NCBI GenBank assembly: GCA_028287505.1
Contig: JAQBPN010000007.1
Span: forward strand, 1-64,000
Direction: 5' to 3'
Source: Fibrobacterota bacterium
GTDB taxonomy: Bacteria > Fibrobacterota > Fibrobacteria > UBA11236
DNA: 64,000 nucleotides
Each line of letters begins with the position of its first letter. Positions within the stretch are counted from its first letter, which is position 1. Position numbers and translations under genes: made by a program. This document shows positions 16,441-25,364 of this stretch, piece after piece. The notes beneath the pieces were generated by a model, which was not told the origin of the DNA, did not search any database, and saw only the letters and a program-made list of their open reading frames with translations.

Positions 16441-17757
16441 TCATTTTCCCGTGAAAAGCAGCCGCAAGACACGGACGCGCAAGACCAGGTAGTGATGGAA
16501 GGCAAGGCTGACGGCCAGGCTCACTCCCAGGATGAGACCGAATTCCAGGAAGACGTTCCATTCCTTGCGCGCCATGTACAGGCCCAGCCCCACGACACAG
16601 ACGTGGTGGAAGAGGTAGATGCTGTAGGATGCCTCCGAGAGATAGACGAAGATCCGGTATTTGCGGTTGAGCAGGAACCGGAAGGCCGCGAAAAGCAGGG
16701 CGCAACAGCACCAGACCACGTAAGCGTCCAGGTAGAAGATGGCGGCCCGGGCCGCATCGGATCCGGACAGGGCATCCAGGAGGAACTCCAGGGCCACGGC
16801 GACGGGAATCGAAAGGATTTGCCAGGGACGCACGCGATGGAACGATTCGCGAAGCCGCGGCTCCAGGAAGAGCAGCAGACCCAGAAAGTAGTAGGGAAAG
16901 GAAAAAGCCAACTCGTATCCGGAAAGGCCTCCCCAATTCCAATATAGGAAGGGCAGGAAAGAGGCTGCGGCGAAAGCGGCCAGTTGCACCGCGGGAAGCA
17001 GCAGCATGAAAAGACCTTGTCCGATCAACAGGCGGGAAAGCGTCGGGAACGATTTCGAGAGATGCTCCCGGATCCCGGCGGCATGGGGCCGCAAGCGTTT
17101 CCAGACGCCCCACAGACCGGCGGCGACGGCGGAATAGATCAACACGTCCACCAGGAACCAGAGATGACCGATCCATTCCCCGCTCTTCCAGAAATCGCCG
17201 TAGTCCGGAGAGGCGAGGAACCCGGCCAGACTCCACCCATGGGCTTTGGCGGCGTGGAGAAAATAGGATTGCACCGAATTGAAAAGGATAGCGGTGGAGA
17301 GAAGCGGCAGGGCCAGCCGCCGGAGCCGGGCGCGGAGGAATTTCCCCTGGCCGTATTTATGCAATAACATCTGTGAAAAGAATCCCGACAGGATGAAGAA
17401 GCAGGGGATGCGGAAGAAATGGATGGACGCGTTCACCCAATAGAGAAGACTGGAACTGTCGTTGTCCTTGACCAGCCAGGTCTTGCCCGCCGCATAGAGA
17501 AAAGAGGCGTGCAGGAACACCCCCAGTACCATGAGAATACTGCGGAATGCGTCCAGATGATATTGCCGCTCTTCACCTTTGCCATTGTCTTCGGCTTGGA
17601 TTCCGCCTGGAACCCGGTCCCGGATCCGGATCCGAGGGCGCGAGGGCCCGCCCCTGCGGGATTTCCGGACCGTTCCCCCATGCCCTGGCGCGGGCCGGAG
17701 CATATCGGGATCTGCAAGCAGGATGTCTCCCGCCGGATTTGGATTCGTATTATCCAA
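16441..17757 (-). CDS. Acyltransferase family 3 (OpgC/OafA-like) membrane protein
   Basis: 438 residues in the longest frame, with about ten membrane segments. The family opening YHLDAFRSILMVLGVFLH and the RIPCFFILSGFF segment mark acyltransferase family 3, which transfers acyl groups to extracytoplasmic glycans or lipids. The first 65 residues or so are charged, low-complexity and unlike the family. The longest frame starts at a TTG. An ATG at 17703 is an alternative, and the true start may be nearer the first membrane helix. It converges with the DUF3494 pair, and a 14-bp palindrome lies upstream. Confidence 0.82.
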   Translation of the reverse strand: MDNTNPNPAGDILLADPDMLRPAPGHGGTVRKSRRGGPSRPRIRIRDRVPGGIQAEDNGKGEERQYHLDAFRSILMVLGVFLHASFLYAAGKTWLVKDNDSSSLLYWVNASIHFFRIPCFFILSGFFSQMLLHKYGQGKFLRARLRRLALPLLSTAILFNSVQSYFLHAAKAHGWSLAGFLASPDYGDFWKSGEWIGHLWFLVDVLIYSAVAAGLWGVWKRLRPHAAGIREHLSKSFPTLSRLLIGQGLFMLLLPAVQLAAFAAASFLPFLYWNWGGLSGYELAFSFPYYFLGLLLFLEPRLRESFHRVRPWQILSIPVAVALEFLLDALSGSDAARAAIFYLDAYVVWCCCALLFAAFRFLLNRKYRIFVYLSEASYSIYLFHHVCVVGLGLYMARKEWNVFLEFGLILGVSLAVSLAFHHYLVLRVRVLRLLFTGK

Positions 17758-17769
17758 AGCTTACTCTCG

Positions 17770-17783
17770 CTAGTAGGTACTAG
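17770..17783. repeat. Perfect 14-bp palindrome upstream of the acyltransferase
   Basis: CTAGTA and TACTAG are separated by two bases, 12 bp upstream of the longest acyltransferase frame. It could be a regulator-binding site or part of the promoter region. Nothing else identifies it. Confidence 0.35.
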
Positions 17784-17908
17784 AAAAAGATAAGGCTTGG
17801 GATCACGGGGGGATAGGACTCTTTCCCGTATGCTTTTCCGACTCCAGCGGGAACTTTTACAATCCATTACAATAATATGACGGTACGCGGGCTCCCATCG
17901 ATTGCGCG

Positions 17909-19081
17909 TCAGAATCCTTCCATCCGGTAGATGGTATCGGAATTGACGCCCATGACGTACACGTTACCGTGGGAATCGGCGTTGAAGGAGGAAATGCCGA
18001 TGGCCGGCGGCTTGGCCAGGGGAGAGGCCTGGCCGGCTTTGGTCAGGGACCAGACATTATTGGTTCCATAATCCCCGAATATGAAAGTCCCGAAGAAGGG
18101 CGAAGCGGGTTTGCCCCGGTAGACGACGCCCCCGGTGACGCTGATGCCTCCTTTGGCGTCCCGTCCGTAGGCATAGACCGGAAACTTGTATCCGTTCGAA
18201 TCGCAGGCCGTGCCGCCGGCGGGATAGCATTGATTGCCCTCCCACGCATTCCATCCGTAGTTGCCGCCCTTCTCGATGAGGTCGACCTCTTCCAGCCGGT
18301 TCTGGCCAACGTCTCCGGCCCACAGATCCCCGGTCGCGGAATCGAAACTCCACTTCCAGGGGTTCCGCATCCCGTAGGCCCAGACTTCGGGAGCGCCGCT
18401 GCCGTCCAGGAAGGGATTGTCGGCCGGGATCGCATAGGGCTTGCCGTCCGCCTGGGAGTCGACGTCAATCCTCAGGAACTTGCCCAGCAAGGCATTCTTG
18501 TTCTGGCCGTTGCCGAACGGATCCCCTGCCGAACCGCCGTCCCCGATGCCTATATAGAGGAAGCCATCCTTGGGTCCGAAGGCCAGGGTGCCGCCGTTAT
18601 GGTTCGGAAAGGGATCGGGTATGCTGAAGAGCCGGCGCAAGGGCGCGCCGGAATCCTTTATGAGGGAAGTGTCGGCGACGCCTTCCGAAAGTACGTCCTG
18701 GGAAGCCTTCACGAAATAGACGTAATACTTCCGGTTCGCCGCGTAGCCGGGATGGAAAGCGAATCCCAGCAGTCCCCTTTCATCGCCATCCGATTCGCCT
18801 CCGGTCACTTCGAACCGGGCGAATTCGCTTTTGCTCCAGCCCGTGCCTTTACCATCGGGGCTGACGATTTGGATGGCGCCAGGCTGCTCCAATATCAGGA
18901 AGGTATTCGGTTTGCCGGGCACTTCGCCCAGGAATACCGGCCGCGTGAAGGTGACGCCGGGGAAAGCGTCCTGGTAGGATATCCTGGTGTCCCCGGGAAC
19001 GGCTTTGTCTTCCGCCGATCCCGAGCAACCGGCCAAAAGAACCATTCCCAGGAGGAGTGCGATCAGGTTGCGGTTGCGCAT
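17909..19081 (-). CDS. PQQ-dependent glucose/sorbosone dehydrogenase-like lipoprotein
   Basis: 390 residues. The signal peptide ends in LLAGCSGS, a lipobox, so it is probably anchored in the periplasm or outer membrane. A six-bladed GSDH propeller follows, with RGLLGFAFHPGY, PNHNGGTLAFGP (carrying the family catalytic-region His), GFLYIGIGDGG, RNPWKWSFD and YGWNAWEGNQCYP. Such enzymes oxidise sugars or related aldoses with PQQ; the substrate cannot be told from sequence. It is a single gene. The second family member in the window (45805-47355) belongs to a different branch. Confidence 0.88.
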   Translation of the reverse strand: MRNRNLIALLLGMVLLAGCSGSAEDKAVPGDTRISYQDAFPGVTFTRPVFLGEVPGKPNTFLILEQPGAIQIVSPDGKGTGWSKSEFARFEVTGGESDGDERGLLGFAFHPGYAANRKYYVYFVKASQDVLSEGVADTSLIKDSGAPLRRLFSIPDPFPNHNGGTLAFGPKDGFLYIGIGDGGSAGDPFGNGQNKNALLGKFLRIDVDSQADGKPYAIPADNPFLDGSGAPEVWAYGMRNPWKWSFDSATGDLWAGDVGQNRLEEVDLIEKGGNYGWNAWEGNQCYPAGGTACDSNGYKFPVYAYGRDAKGGISVTGGVVYRGKPASPFFGTFIFGDYGTNNVWSLTKAGQASPLAKPPAIGISSFNADSHGNVYVMGVNSDTIYRMEGF

Positions 19082-19175
19082 ATCCCTCCAATCCCATCCG
19101 CCCGGGAACGGACGGAAGCCGCTACAACCTAATTTCCACCGTTGGCGGGCGCCAGGATGTTTTTCCGGGCGGGGA

Positions 19176-19742
19176 TCAAAGCGACCAGCCGATGTTCAGA
19201 TTGAGCAGGGGAATTCCGGAATCCGTGGAAGACTCGACCTCATTGCCGTTCGCATCCGTGGTTTTCGCCTGAGCGAAAAGGAATTCATAGCCGAGTTGGG
19301 CCATCAGGGTCAGGCCGAAACGCGCCGCCCACTTATACCCAATCAATGGCCCCACGGCGACTCCGTTGGCGGTTCCGGACACGTCCTCGCCCTTGGGGAG
19401 GGACAGTTTGATCCAGAGCAGCTCGCCACCCAGCTGCATTCCGTGCCGGAAGCTGCCGACCAGGTAATAGTTCATCTGGCCCCCAAGCTCCAGGAAAGGA
19501 ATATTGATGCTTTTGGTTTCGAGGGTGCTGTTGTCGGTTTCCTTGATCGATATCGATCCGAAACCGGCAATGGCGGAGACGCCGAACTTGGGCGCGAGGG
19601 CATACTCGCCGGTCAACTCGAGCGCGGGAAGGGCAAGGTGGATGGGCGACATGGTCAATGAAAACCGCTTTTCAACCTGGGCATGGGCGGCGGTCAGGCA
19701 AAGAGCGCACGCAATCAAAAGGCGACATCCTTTGAATATCAT
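19176..19742 (-). CDS. Outer-membrane beta-barrel-like protein
   Basis: 188 residues from the ATG at 19742, which has a GGAGGAACA ribosome site. The open frame extends further upstream, but that part lacks start signals and overlaps the divergent gene. A signal peptide (MIFKGCRLLIACALCL, cleavage after AHAQ) is followed by alternating hydrophobic and polar strands. It ends in NLNIGWSL, compatible with a small barrel of eight or so strands. No named family was recognised. It is divergent from the next barrel-like gene, with 30 bp between them. Confidence 0.7.
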   Translation of the reverse strand: MIFKGCRLLIACALCLTAAHAQVEKRFSLTMSPIHLALPALELTGEYALAPKFGVSAIAGFGSISIKETDNSTLETKSINIPFLELGGQMNYYLVGSFRHGMQLGGELLWIKLSLPKGEDVSGTANGVAVGPLIGYKWAARFGLTLMAQLGYEFLFAQAKTTDANGNEVESSTDSGIPLLNLNIGWSL

Positions 19743-19772
19743 TGTTCCTCCGGCGGGTAAATAAGACGTAAA

Positions 19773-20837
19773 ATGATTAGCTTTTCGAATAGTAATATTT
19801 ATCGCGCCATCATGAGAAACATTCGCTTCCAATTTCGGATGAAAATCCTCCGACGCCTTTCGGCCTTGGCGCTGACTGCCGTGTCCGTTCCCTTCGCGCA
19901 GACGACGCTGGAACCCTATATGCTGCACGGGTACGGTTCCACCCTATTTCGCTTCGAGTTCACGGAGCCGGTCACCCCGGGCGATCCCAATCCGCCTCCG
20001 GACAATACGGACCGGCTGGCGCAAAGCGAATTGGAATATCCCTTGGACGTATTCGTGGCCGGCCTGCGATTCAAGCACGGGTTCCGGATGGAAGGCGAAC
20101 GGTCCGTCGGCCTGATACTGAATGCATGGACGAGTATTTCGGCGCCGGAAGGAAAGATGCAAGACTCGGACTGGTTCGGAATCAAATCCAGTTCCGTAGG
20201 CACTACCGAGACTTCTCTCTTCAAGTTCAGCTATACCCAATCGCGGGCGGAATTGCATTGGTTCGGCGGAGAAGCGGGATTGGATTTCGGATACTTCCAC
20301 TTGTTGGACAAGCCCATCCGGTACGGTCTTCTGGTCCATGCCGATTGGTTCTCCTATCGGATGTTCGGAGCGGAAGGCTGGCAGAGGCTTCCCGACCAGC
20401 CGGCCCAGGCGGTGGATTTCGCTCCCGACTCCCTGGTCCTGACCTATAAGCTCGTGCGTATCATGCCGAGACTGTTCGCCGATATGACCCTGATCGACCA
20501 CGGGGCTTTCGCCTGGAATGCGGCCCTATCGGCCGCCCCTGCATTCGCCACGGATCATGACGACCACGTCCTGCGCAAGAAGCAATCGGATTCCTTCGCC
20601 GCCGGGTTCGAACTGGGAATCCTCACCGAATTGCATTTCCGCCTGTCGGACCATTTCGGCCTCTCGGCGGCGGCGGATCTCCGGTACCTGAGGACCAAAG
20701 GGGAATTGGACCAGAAATTCTACGGGGATGATCCCGGCACCCCGAATGATGAGACGGGCCTTGGCTTCAAAAACCTGGTGACGCGGATCATCGGATTCGG
20801 CGGCGGCCTATCCCTGGGCGCCGGCTACTTCTTCTGA
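19773..20837 (+). CDS. Probable outer-membrane protein, function unknown
   Basis: Up to 354 residues. The clear signal peptide begins at MKILRRLSALALTAV (residue 23 of the longest frame) and is cleaved after VPFAQ. Starts at 19812 or 19839 are therefore also plausible, and none has a convincing ribosome site. The mature part has many amphipathic strands separated by polar loops and ends in LSLGAGYFF, an aromatic C-terminus as in barrel proteins. It is divergent from the barrel gene at 19176-19742, so the short gap probably holds both promoters. Confidence 0.65.
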   Translation: MISFSNSNIYRAIMRNIRFQFRMKILRRLSALALTAVSVPFAQTTLEPYMLHGYGSTLFRFEFTEPVTPGDPNPPPDNTDRLAQSELEYPLDVFVAGLRFKHGFRMEGERSVGLILNAWTSISAPEGKMQDSDWFGIKSSSVGTTETSLFKFSYTQSRAELHWFGGEAGLDFGYFHLLDKPIRYGLLVHADWFSYRMFGAEGWQRLPDQPAQAVDFAPDSLVLTYKLVRIMPRLFADMTLIDHGAFAWNAALSAAPAFATDHDDHVLRKKQSDSFAAGFELGILTELHFRLSDHFGLSAAADLRYLRTKGELDQKFYGDDPGTPNDETGLGFKNLVTRIIGFGGGLSLGAGYFF

Positions 20838-20862
20838 CCGCTTCCGGAATAATCCCGCGGGC

Positions 20863-21318
20863 TCAGGCGTGGACTTCCTGTTGCCGCGCCGGCTTCACTT
20901 TTCCACGCGCCCCTTCTCCCGCCAGCATGCGATCGAAGCTCCACTTTCCCGCGCCGCGGCATGCCATATACAGGAACAGCACCGAGTACATGAGCGCGGG
21001 TTCTCCTTGGTTGGCGGCGGGAAGGAACTTCTCGCCGAAAGCGAATTTCCAATGGAACTGGACGTAGGCGACGGCCATGGTGCCGCTGGCCAGGAAAGCC
21101 ATCCAGGGCGTCAGCAAACCTATCGCGATCCCCAGGCCCGTCACCAACTCGATAACGCTGCCGTACCAGCCCTGGGTTCCGAAATGGGGCGCGTATTCCG
21201 GCGGGATCAGGTAGCCGGTCAATCCCTGCATGCCGTGGAAGGCGAAGAGCAATCCTATGATGATGCGAAGGAAGGTATACGAGGCTTCGGTTTTGGGTTC
21301 CAATAAGCGAGCGAGCAT
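20863..21318 (-). CDS. DoxX-family membrane protein
   Basis: 151 residues with four membrane segments. The family opening ASYTFLRIIIGLLFAFHGMQ and the helix SVIELVTGLGIAIGLLTPW are typical of DoxX proteins, small inner-membrane proteins often linked to redox or oxidative-stress loci. The ATG at 21318 has a strong AAAGGAGA ribosome site. The longer frame from 21351 does not. It is the last gene of the MFS-SRPBCC-DoxX operon, whose first gene has an ECF42-type promoter. Confidence 0.88.
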   Translation of the reverse strand: MLARLLEPKTEASYTFLRIIIGLLFAFHGMQGLTGYLIPPEYAPHFGTQGWYGSVIELVTGLGIAIGLLTPWMAFLASGTMAVAYVQFHWKFAFGEKFLPAANQGEPALMYSVLFLYMACRGAGKWSFDRMLAGEGARGKVKPARQQEVHA

Positions 21319-21374
21319 GTTGTTTCTCCTTTGAATGGCATTGGTAATCATCTAGATTCAGTCTTGAATGTACA

Positions 21375-21836
21375 TTACTCCATCTTGCGCAGGCGTTCTT
21401 CCAGGCGATCCAGATTCTGGCGGTTCCCCTCCACTGCGAATCCCTTGACCTTGTCGTATTCCGCCGCGGTCTCGAAGAGCATGCGCCAATCCACCAGCGT
21501 CTTGCCGGCCTGCCCGGTGAAAGTGACCGTAGCCCGGAACCTGGGCCCCGAAACGTGGTCGAAGACGATGCGCTCCGGCCTGACGATTTCGACGAAGATG
21601 CTTTCGTTCTGGTAGTCGGTGCCGTCCGGACCGTGCATGACGAAGCGCCACACGCCGCCGGGCCTGGCGTCGAACTCGTGGAAGGTGTTGGTGAAGCCCT
21701 TGGGCCCCCACCAATGCTTCAGGTGATCCGGATCGGTCCAGGCCTTGAACACCAGTTCCCGCGGCGCGTCGAAAACGCGCGAACTGACGATTTCCCGATC
21801 CGACGTATCCATTCCCGCGCTGTTTCCTTTCGTCAT
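21375..21836 (-). CDS. SRPBCC/AHSA1-domain protein
   Basis: 153 residues forming a single START-like AHSA1 domain, with SSRVFDAPRELVFKAWTD, HLKHWWGPKGFTN, GGVWRFVMHGPDG and a C-terminal helix LDRLEERLRKM. This cytosolic fold binds small hydrophobic ligands. Relatives are common beside YCII, DoxX and VOC genes in sigma-factor or ArsR-controlled loci. It sits 12 nt after the MFS transporter gene and 56 nt before DoxX, all in one direction. A GGAG-like site within the gap supports the ATG used. Confidence 0.9.
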   Translation of the reverse strand: MTKGNSAGMDTSDREIVSSRVFDAPRELVFKAWTDPDHLKHWWGPKGFTNTFHEFDARPGGVWRFVMHGPDGTDYQNESIFVEIVRPERIVFDHVSGPRFRATVTFTGQAGKTLVDWRMLFETAAEYDKVKGFAVEGNRQNLDRLEERLRKME

Positions 21837-21848
21837 CGTCCTTCTCCT

Positions 21849-23354
21849 TTAATGGATCGAGCCAGCCACGGCTTCCGTTCTTCCCGGAGCGGTACCGGCG
21901 TGGCCCGGGCCGGAACCGGCCGTCTCGCGGAGGAGCGCGCCTCCGAGGACGGCGGCCAGGGCGGCGAATACCGCCCCGGTGAGGAATGCGATGTGGTAAC
22001 CGCCGTTGAGGGCGTCAAGCGGGGCGGCGCCTGATGCAATCAGGCTGCCGGTGCGGGACGCGGCGAGGCTGGCGAGGACGGCCAAACCGAGCGCCCCGCC
22101 CATCATGAAGGACGTGTTGACCAGCCCGGATGCGAGGCCGGATTCCTCCGGCGCCGAGTCGCTCATGGCCGCGAGCAGCAAGGGGTTGAATGCGATGCCG
22201 GCGCCCAGACCGAGAAGAAGCATGCTCGGAAGCACATCGGCGATGAAGGTTCCGTTCGCGGGAGCCCGGGCGAAAAGCAACAGGCCCACGGCCGCCGCAG
22301 CCAGCCCGGCGGCCAGGGGAATCCTAAGACCGAAACGTCCTACCAACCTCGCCGAAAGGCCGAGCGAGAAAGCCGCCATGATGAGATTGGCCGGCAGGAA
22401 GGCGAGACCCACGCGCAGAGGGTTGTATCCCAGCACCAATTGAAGGTAAAGGGCGGAGAGGAAGAACCAGGCGAACATGGCGGCCGCCCACAGGATGCCC
22501 GCGATATTGGCGGTCGAGACGTTGCGCGATCTGAAAATGCCCAGCGGCACCAGGGGCGAGCGGACCCGGGACTCGATGAAGAGAAACAGACCCAGCAGAG
22601 CCGCCGCCACGGCCAGCAGACCCAGGGTTCTGGCGGAGGTCCATCCGGCCTGGTTCCCATTCACGATGGCGAAAACGGCGAGCATCAGGGATACCGTCAC
22701 GGTGACCGCGCCGCCCACGTCCAGGCTGCCGGTTTCCGCCCGTCCGTGCGAAGCGGGCAGCAGTTTCCAGGTGAGGGCGAAGACCGCCGCGCCTACGGGC
22801 AGGTTCACCAGGAAGATGAAGTGCCAGTCGAAGGCGTTGGTCAGTAAACCGCCGAGCACGGCTCCCAGACTGCCGCCCCCGGAACAGACGAAGCCGAAAA
22901 TGCCCATGGCCTTGGCGCGTTCGCCCGGCTCCGGGAACAGGTTCATCATCAGGGAAAGCACCACGGCGTTGACGACGGCGCCGCCCAGCCCTTGCAGCCC
23001 CCGCGCCGCGATGAGGAACCATTGCGTGGTGGCCATGCCGCAAGCGAGCGAAGCCAGGGTGAAGACCGTGATGGAAACGAGAAAGACCCGCCGATGGCCG
23101 AAAAGATCGCCCAACCTGCCGCCCAGAAGGAGAAACCCGCCGAAGGTGAGCATGTAGGCGTTCACGACCCAGGCGAGGGAGGTTTCCGAGAAGCCCAGAT
23201 CCGTCCGGATGGAAGGCAGCGCCACGTTCACGATGGTCGAGTCGAGCACGATCATGATGGCGCCGAGACAGAGCACCATGAAGGCCAACCAGCGCCTCCG
23301 GCCTTGCATTTCATGGGTCAAAATCTTCCCTTCCTGGGCTTCCGTTGCCATCAT
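21849..23354 (-). CDS. MFS drug-efflux transporter, DHA2 (EmrB/QacA) type
   Basis: 501 residues with 14 predicted membrane segments. Motifs of the DHA2 family are visible: LDSTIVNVALPSI in the first helix, the loop GGRLGDLFGHRRVFL (motif A), and the motif C region GFVCSGGGSLGAVLGGLL. It probably exports hydrophobic drugs or toxic metabolites by proton antiport. GGAACGG precedes the ATG. Upstream, at 23376-23402, is a TGTCGA-N17-CGTC motif matching that of the YCII/sigma operon. It therefore probably belongs to the same ECF42 regulon, although the chitinase gene stands between them. Confidence 0.9.
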   Translation of the reverse strand: MMATEAQEGKILTHEMQGRRRWLAFMVLCLGAIMIVLDSTIVNVALPSIRTDLGFSETSLAWVVNAYMLTFGGFLLLGGRLGDLFGHRRVFLVSITVFTLASLACGMATTQWFLIAARGLQGLGGAVVNAVVLSLMMNLFPEPGERAKAMGIFGFVCSGGGSLGAVLGGLLTNAFDWHFIFLVNLPVGAAVFALTWKLLPASHGRAETGSLDVGGAVTVTVSLMLAVFAIVNGNQAGWTSARTLGLLAVAAALLGLFLFIESRVRSPLVPLGIFRSRNVSTANIAGILWAAAMFAWFFLSALYLQLVLGYNPLRVGLAFLPANLIMAAFSLGLSARLVGRFGLRIPLAAGLAAAAVGLLLFARAPANGTFIADVLPSMLLLGLGAGIAFNPLLLAAMSDSAPEESGLASGLVNTSFMMGGALGLAVLASLAASRTGSLIASGAAPLDALNGGYHIAFLTGAVFAALAAVLGGALLRETAGSGPGHAGTAPGRTEAVAGSIH

Positions 23355-23375
23355 TTTTCCGTTCCTTATATCCTA

Positions 23376-23402
23376 GACGTTCGGGAACCCTCGATTTCGA
23401 CA
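23376..23402 (-). promoter_or_regulatory. ECF42-type promoter of the MFS-SRPBCC-DoxX operon
   Basis: On the minus strand TGTCGA (23397-23402) and CGTC (23376-23379) are 17 bases apart, about 22 nt before the transporter start. ECF42 sigma factors are reported to use a TGTCGA -35 and a CG(A/T)C -10. The same arrangement with the same spacing occurs at 24919-24945. Confidence 0.65.
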
Positions 23403-23582
23403 AGGGCGCGTTTATTTTTTCCGGCCGGGCTTTTATCCCGGAAACGCCGATAGTTCCCGGTCCAAACGGCGGGAAGCGTCATTTTAAATACTCTTGGGCG
23501 GAAAATCCGTCAAGGGCCCGGAATAAGCGTCAGGAGGGCGGCCTGGCGGCCGCATTTTCCAGTCCGCGGGTCGGTCGGTGCG

Positions 23583-24659
23583 TCAATCCGTAAGGATGGC
23601 TTTGGAAAAATCCGCATTCGTTCCCGCCGAAAGCCGGATGACATATGCCCCCGCGGCTCCGGGGTTTCTCACGCGGATTCCCTGGAAGTCGTACACCCCC
23701 GGAACCAGGGCGCCATCGGGACCCGGAATCGCGGCATAGGAAATCCCGTTCCGGCCCGTGAGGCCGTTGCGCTTTATCGAGAAGGAAGCGTTGTCCCGCT
23801 TGAAGTTCCCGATGGTGGATATCCCCGTGGTATAGGCGAGCGACACGTAGCGGGCCACCGTGTCCATGGTCGCGGCGGGCGCATGGGTGATGTCCCAGAC
23901 CATGATGCCGCCGTAGCCGTTGTCGATGGCGTAACGGCATTTGGCCGCGATGTCGGCCACGTCCGTGATCTCATTGTCCGTATCGAAGCCGAACCCCACG
24001 CCTTGCAGGCCTTTCGGGACTCCCTTGTCGAGCACGGGCTTGAAGAGGCCGTCCATGTCCTTCACGCGGTTGTAATAGGACATGTTGTTCATCTGATCGA
24101 GGTAGGGAGCGATGGAGGCGGTGCAATTGGGATACCAGTCCGTGGCCACCGCCGCGGTCATCATGGGCCGGGGGGACATCTTATCGATCGAGTCGCGCAA
24201 TTCCTTGTGCAGGCTCTTGAACCTGGTCACCATGGCGGCATTGTCGTTTTCCTCGCCCGCCTCCCAATCCATGTCCACGCCATCGTAACCGCCGCTCCGG
24301 ACCAGGTTGAGGATGTTCTTGACCAGAATGGTCTGGGTGGCGGCGCTGCCGGTCGCGGCCGAAAAATGCGGGCTTTCCCCCGCTCCGCCGATGCAGACCA
24401 GGGCCTTCACGCCATGCTGATGGCAGGCGGAAACGAAGGTCGCCGAATTCATGGCCAGGCTGCCCGGGTTGATGCTTCCGTTGCCGGAAACCGTGACCTG
24501 GAAGTTGAGAAGATGCGTGAAAGACTTCCAGGCTACCTGGCTGGTGCTGCCCGTGAAGATATAACCCGCGGACCAGCCTACATATTTGCCCTTGTATTGG
24601 GCCTGGGCCATAACGCCCGTGGTCAAGATCAAAGCTGCCGTCAAAAGCGACTTGTTCAT
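23583..24659 (-). CDS. Secreted glycoside hydrolase family 18 chitinase-like protein
   Basis: 358 residues. A signal peptide (1-20, cleavage after AQAQ) precedes a GH18 barrel. The SxGG-like strand ALVCIGGAG (about 86-94) and the catalytic DGVDMDWE (126-133, proton donor Glu133) are intact. The MNNMSYYN segment and the final GGIMVWDI strand also fit. It probably cleaves chitin or related N-acetylglucosamine polymers outside the cell. The last 80 residues or so form a beta-rich tail with a GVYDFQGIRV segment and a hydrophobic end, resembling a type IX sorting domain. It lies between the two arms of the ECF42 locus without an ECF42-type motif of its own. Confidence 0.9.
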   Translation of the reverse strand: MNKSLLTAALILTTGVMAQAQYKGKYVGWSAGYIFTGSTSQVAWKSFTHLLNFQVTVSGNGSINPGSLAMNSATFVSACHQHGVKALVCIGGAGESPHFSAATGSAATQTILVKNILNLVRSGGYDGVDMDWEAGEENDNAAMVTRFKSLHKELRDSIDKMSPRPMMTAAVATDWYPNCTASIAPYLDQMNNMSYYNRVKDMDGLFKPVLDKGVPKGLQGVGFGFDTDNEITDVADIAAKCRYAIDNGYGGIMVWDITHAPAATMDTVARYVSLAYTTGISTIGNFKRDNASFSIKRNGLTGRNGISYAAIPGPDGALVPGVYDFQGIRVRNPGAAGAYVIRLSAGTNADFSKAILTD

Positions 24660-24988
24660 TCTGGAACTCCCCCTCCGGATTGGAAACGGCCGAGGCCGAA
24701 AACCAACAGGTCGACTTACATGCGGGTAATCTTCCTGCGGTTAATATGGGACGGGAAAAGGCGCTTCACCGGCTGAGAGGATTGCACAATTACAGAATGC
24801 GTCCAATGCTCCCGAAACTATCCTCTTCGATTGGAGTTTATTGGCGCCGACGATGGAAATTTCATTTTTTCGTGATGTTTTCGCTGATTTTGAAAATCGG
24901 CGGGATCCGATGAGCGCATGTCGAATTCCGGTCCGCCCGTTCGACTACTGGATGAAGCCGGTCCATTTCCCGACTTGGAGAGGAAGCG
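24660..24988 (+). promoter_or_regulatory. Divergent control region holding the ECF42-type promoter of the YCII operon
   Basis: No gene is supported in these 329 bp. On the plus strand TGTCGA (24919-24924) and CGAC (24942-24945) are 17 bases apart, 43 nt before the first YCII gene. Just upstream, GATTTT-G-AAAATC (24886-24898) is a perfect inverted repeat that could bind a second regulator. AGAGGAAG serves as the ribosome site of the YCII gene. Confidence 0.65.
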
Positions 24989-25363
24989 ATGAAATATCTC
25001 TGCCTGGTATACCTGGAAGAAAGAATGCGCGATGCATTGCCCAAGGCCGAATTGGATGCCTGGATCCGCGACGCGTTGTCCTACCATGAAACGCTCCGGA
25101 AAAGCGGGCATTTCCTGGCCGCGCAGGCCCTGCAATCCGTGCATGCCGCCACCACCTTGCGGGCGCGGGGCGGCAAGGTTTCCCTGACGGACGGCCCTTT
25201 CGCGGAAACGAAGGAGCAGTTGGCCGGTTTCATCCTGATCGAGGCCCGGGACCTGAATGAAGCCATCCATGCGGCGTCCAGGATTCCCGGAGCCAGGTAT
25301 GGAAGCGTCGAAGTGCGGCCGATTTGGGAATTGAACGATCTATATTCAAACGAAAGGGACTGA
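24989..25363 (+). CDS. YCII/DGPF-domain protein 1
   Basis: 124 residues forming one YCII-related fold (dimeric ferredoxin-like). It has the opening MKYLCLVYLEE, the DGPF signature LTDGPFAETKEQLAGF and the LNEAIHAASRIP helix. DGPF proteins are the genetic hallmark partners of ECF42 sigma factors; their biochemical role is not settled. A strong ribosome site and the ECF42-type promoter precede it. It is followed by a tiny coupled frame, a second YCII gene and the sigma factor. Confidence 0.92.
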   Translation: MKYLCLVYLEERMRDALPKAELDAWIRDALSYHETLRKSGHFLAAQALQSVHAATTLRARGGKVSLTDGPFAETKEQLAGFILIEARDLNEAIHAASRIPGARYGSVEVRPIWELNDLYSNERD

Positions 25364-25364
25364 T

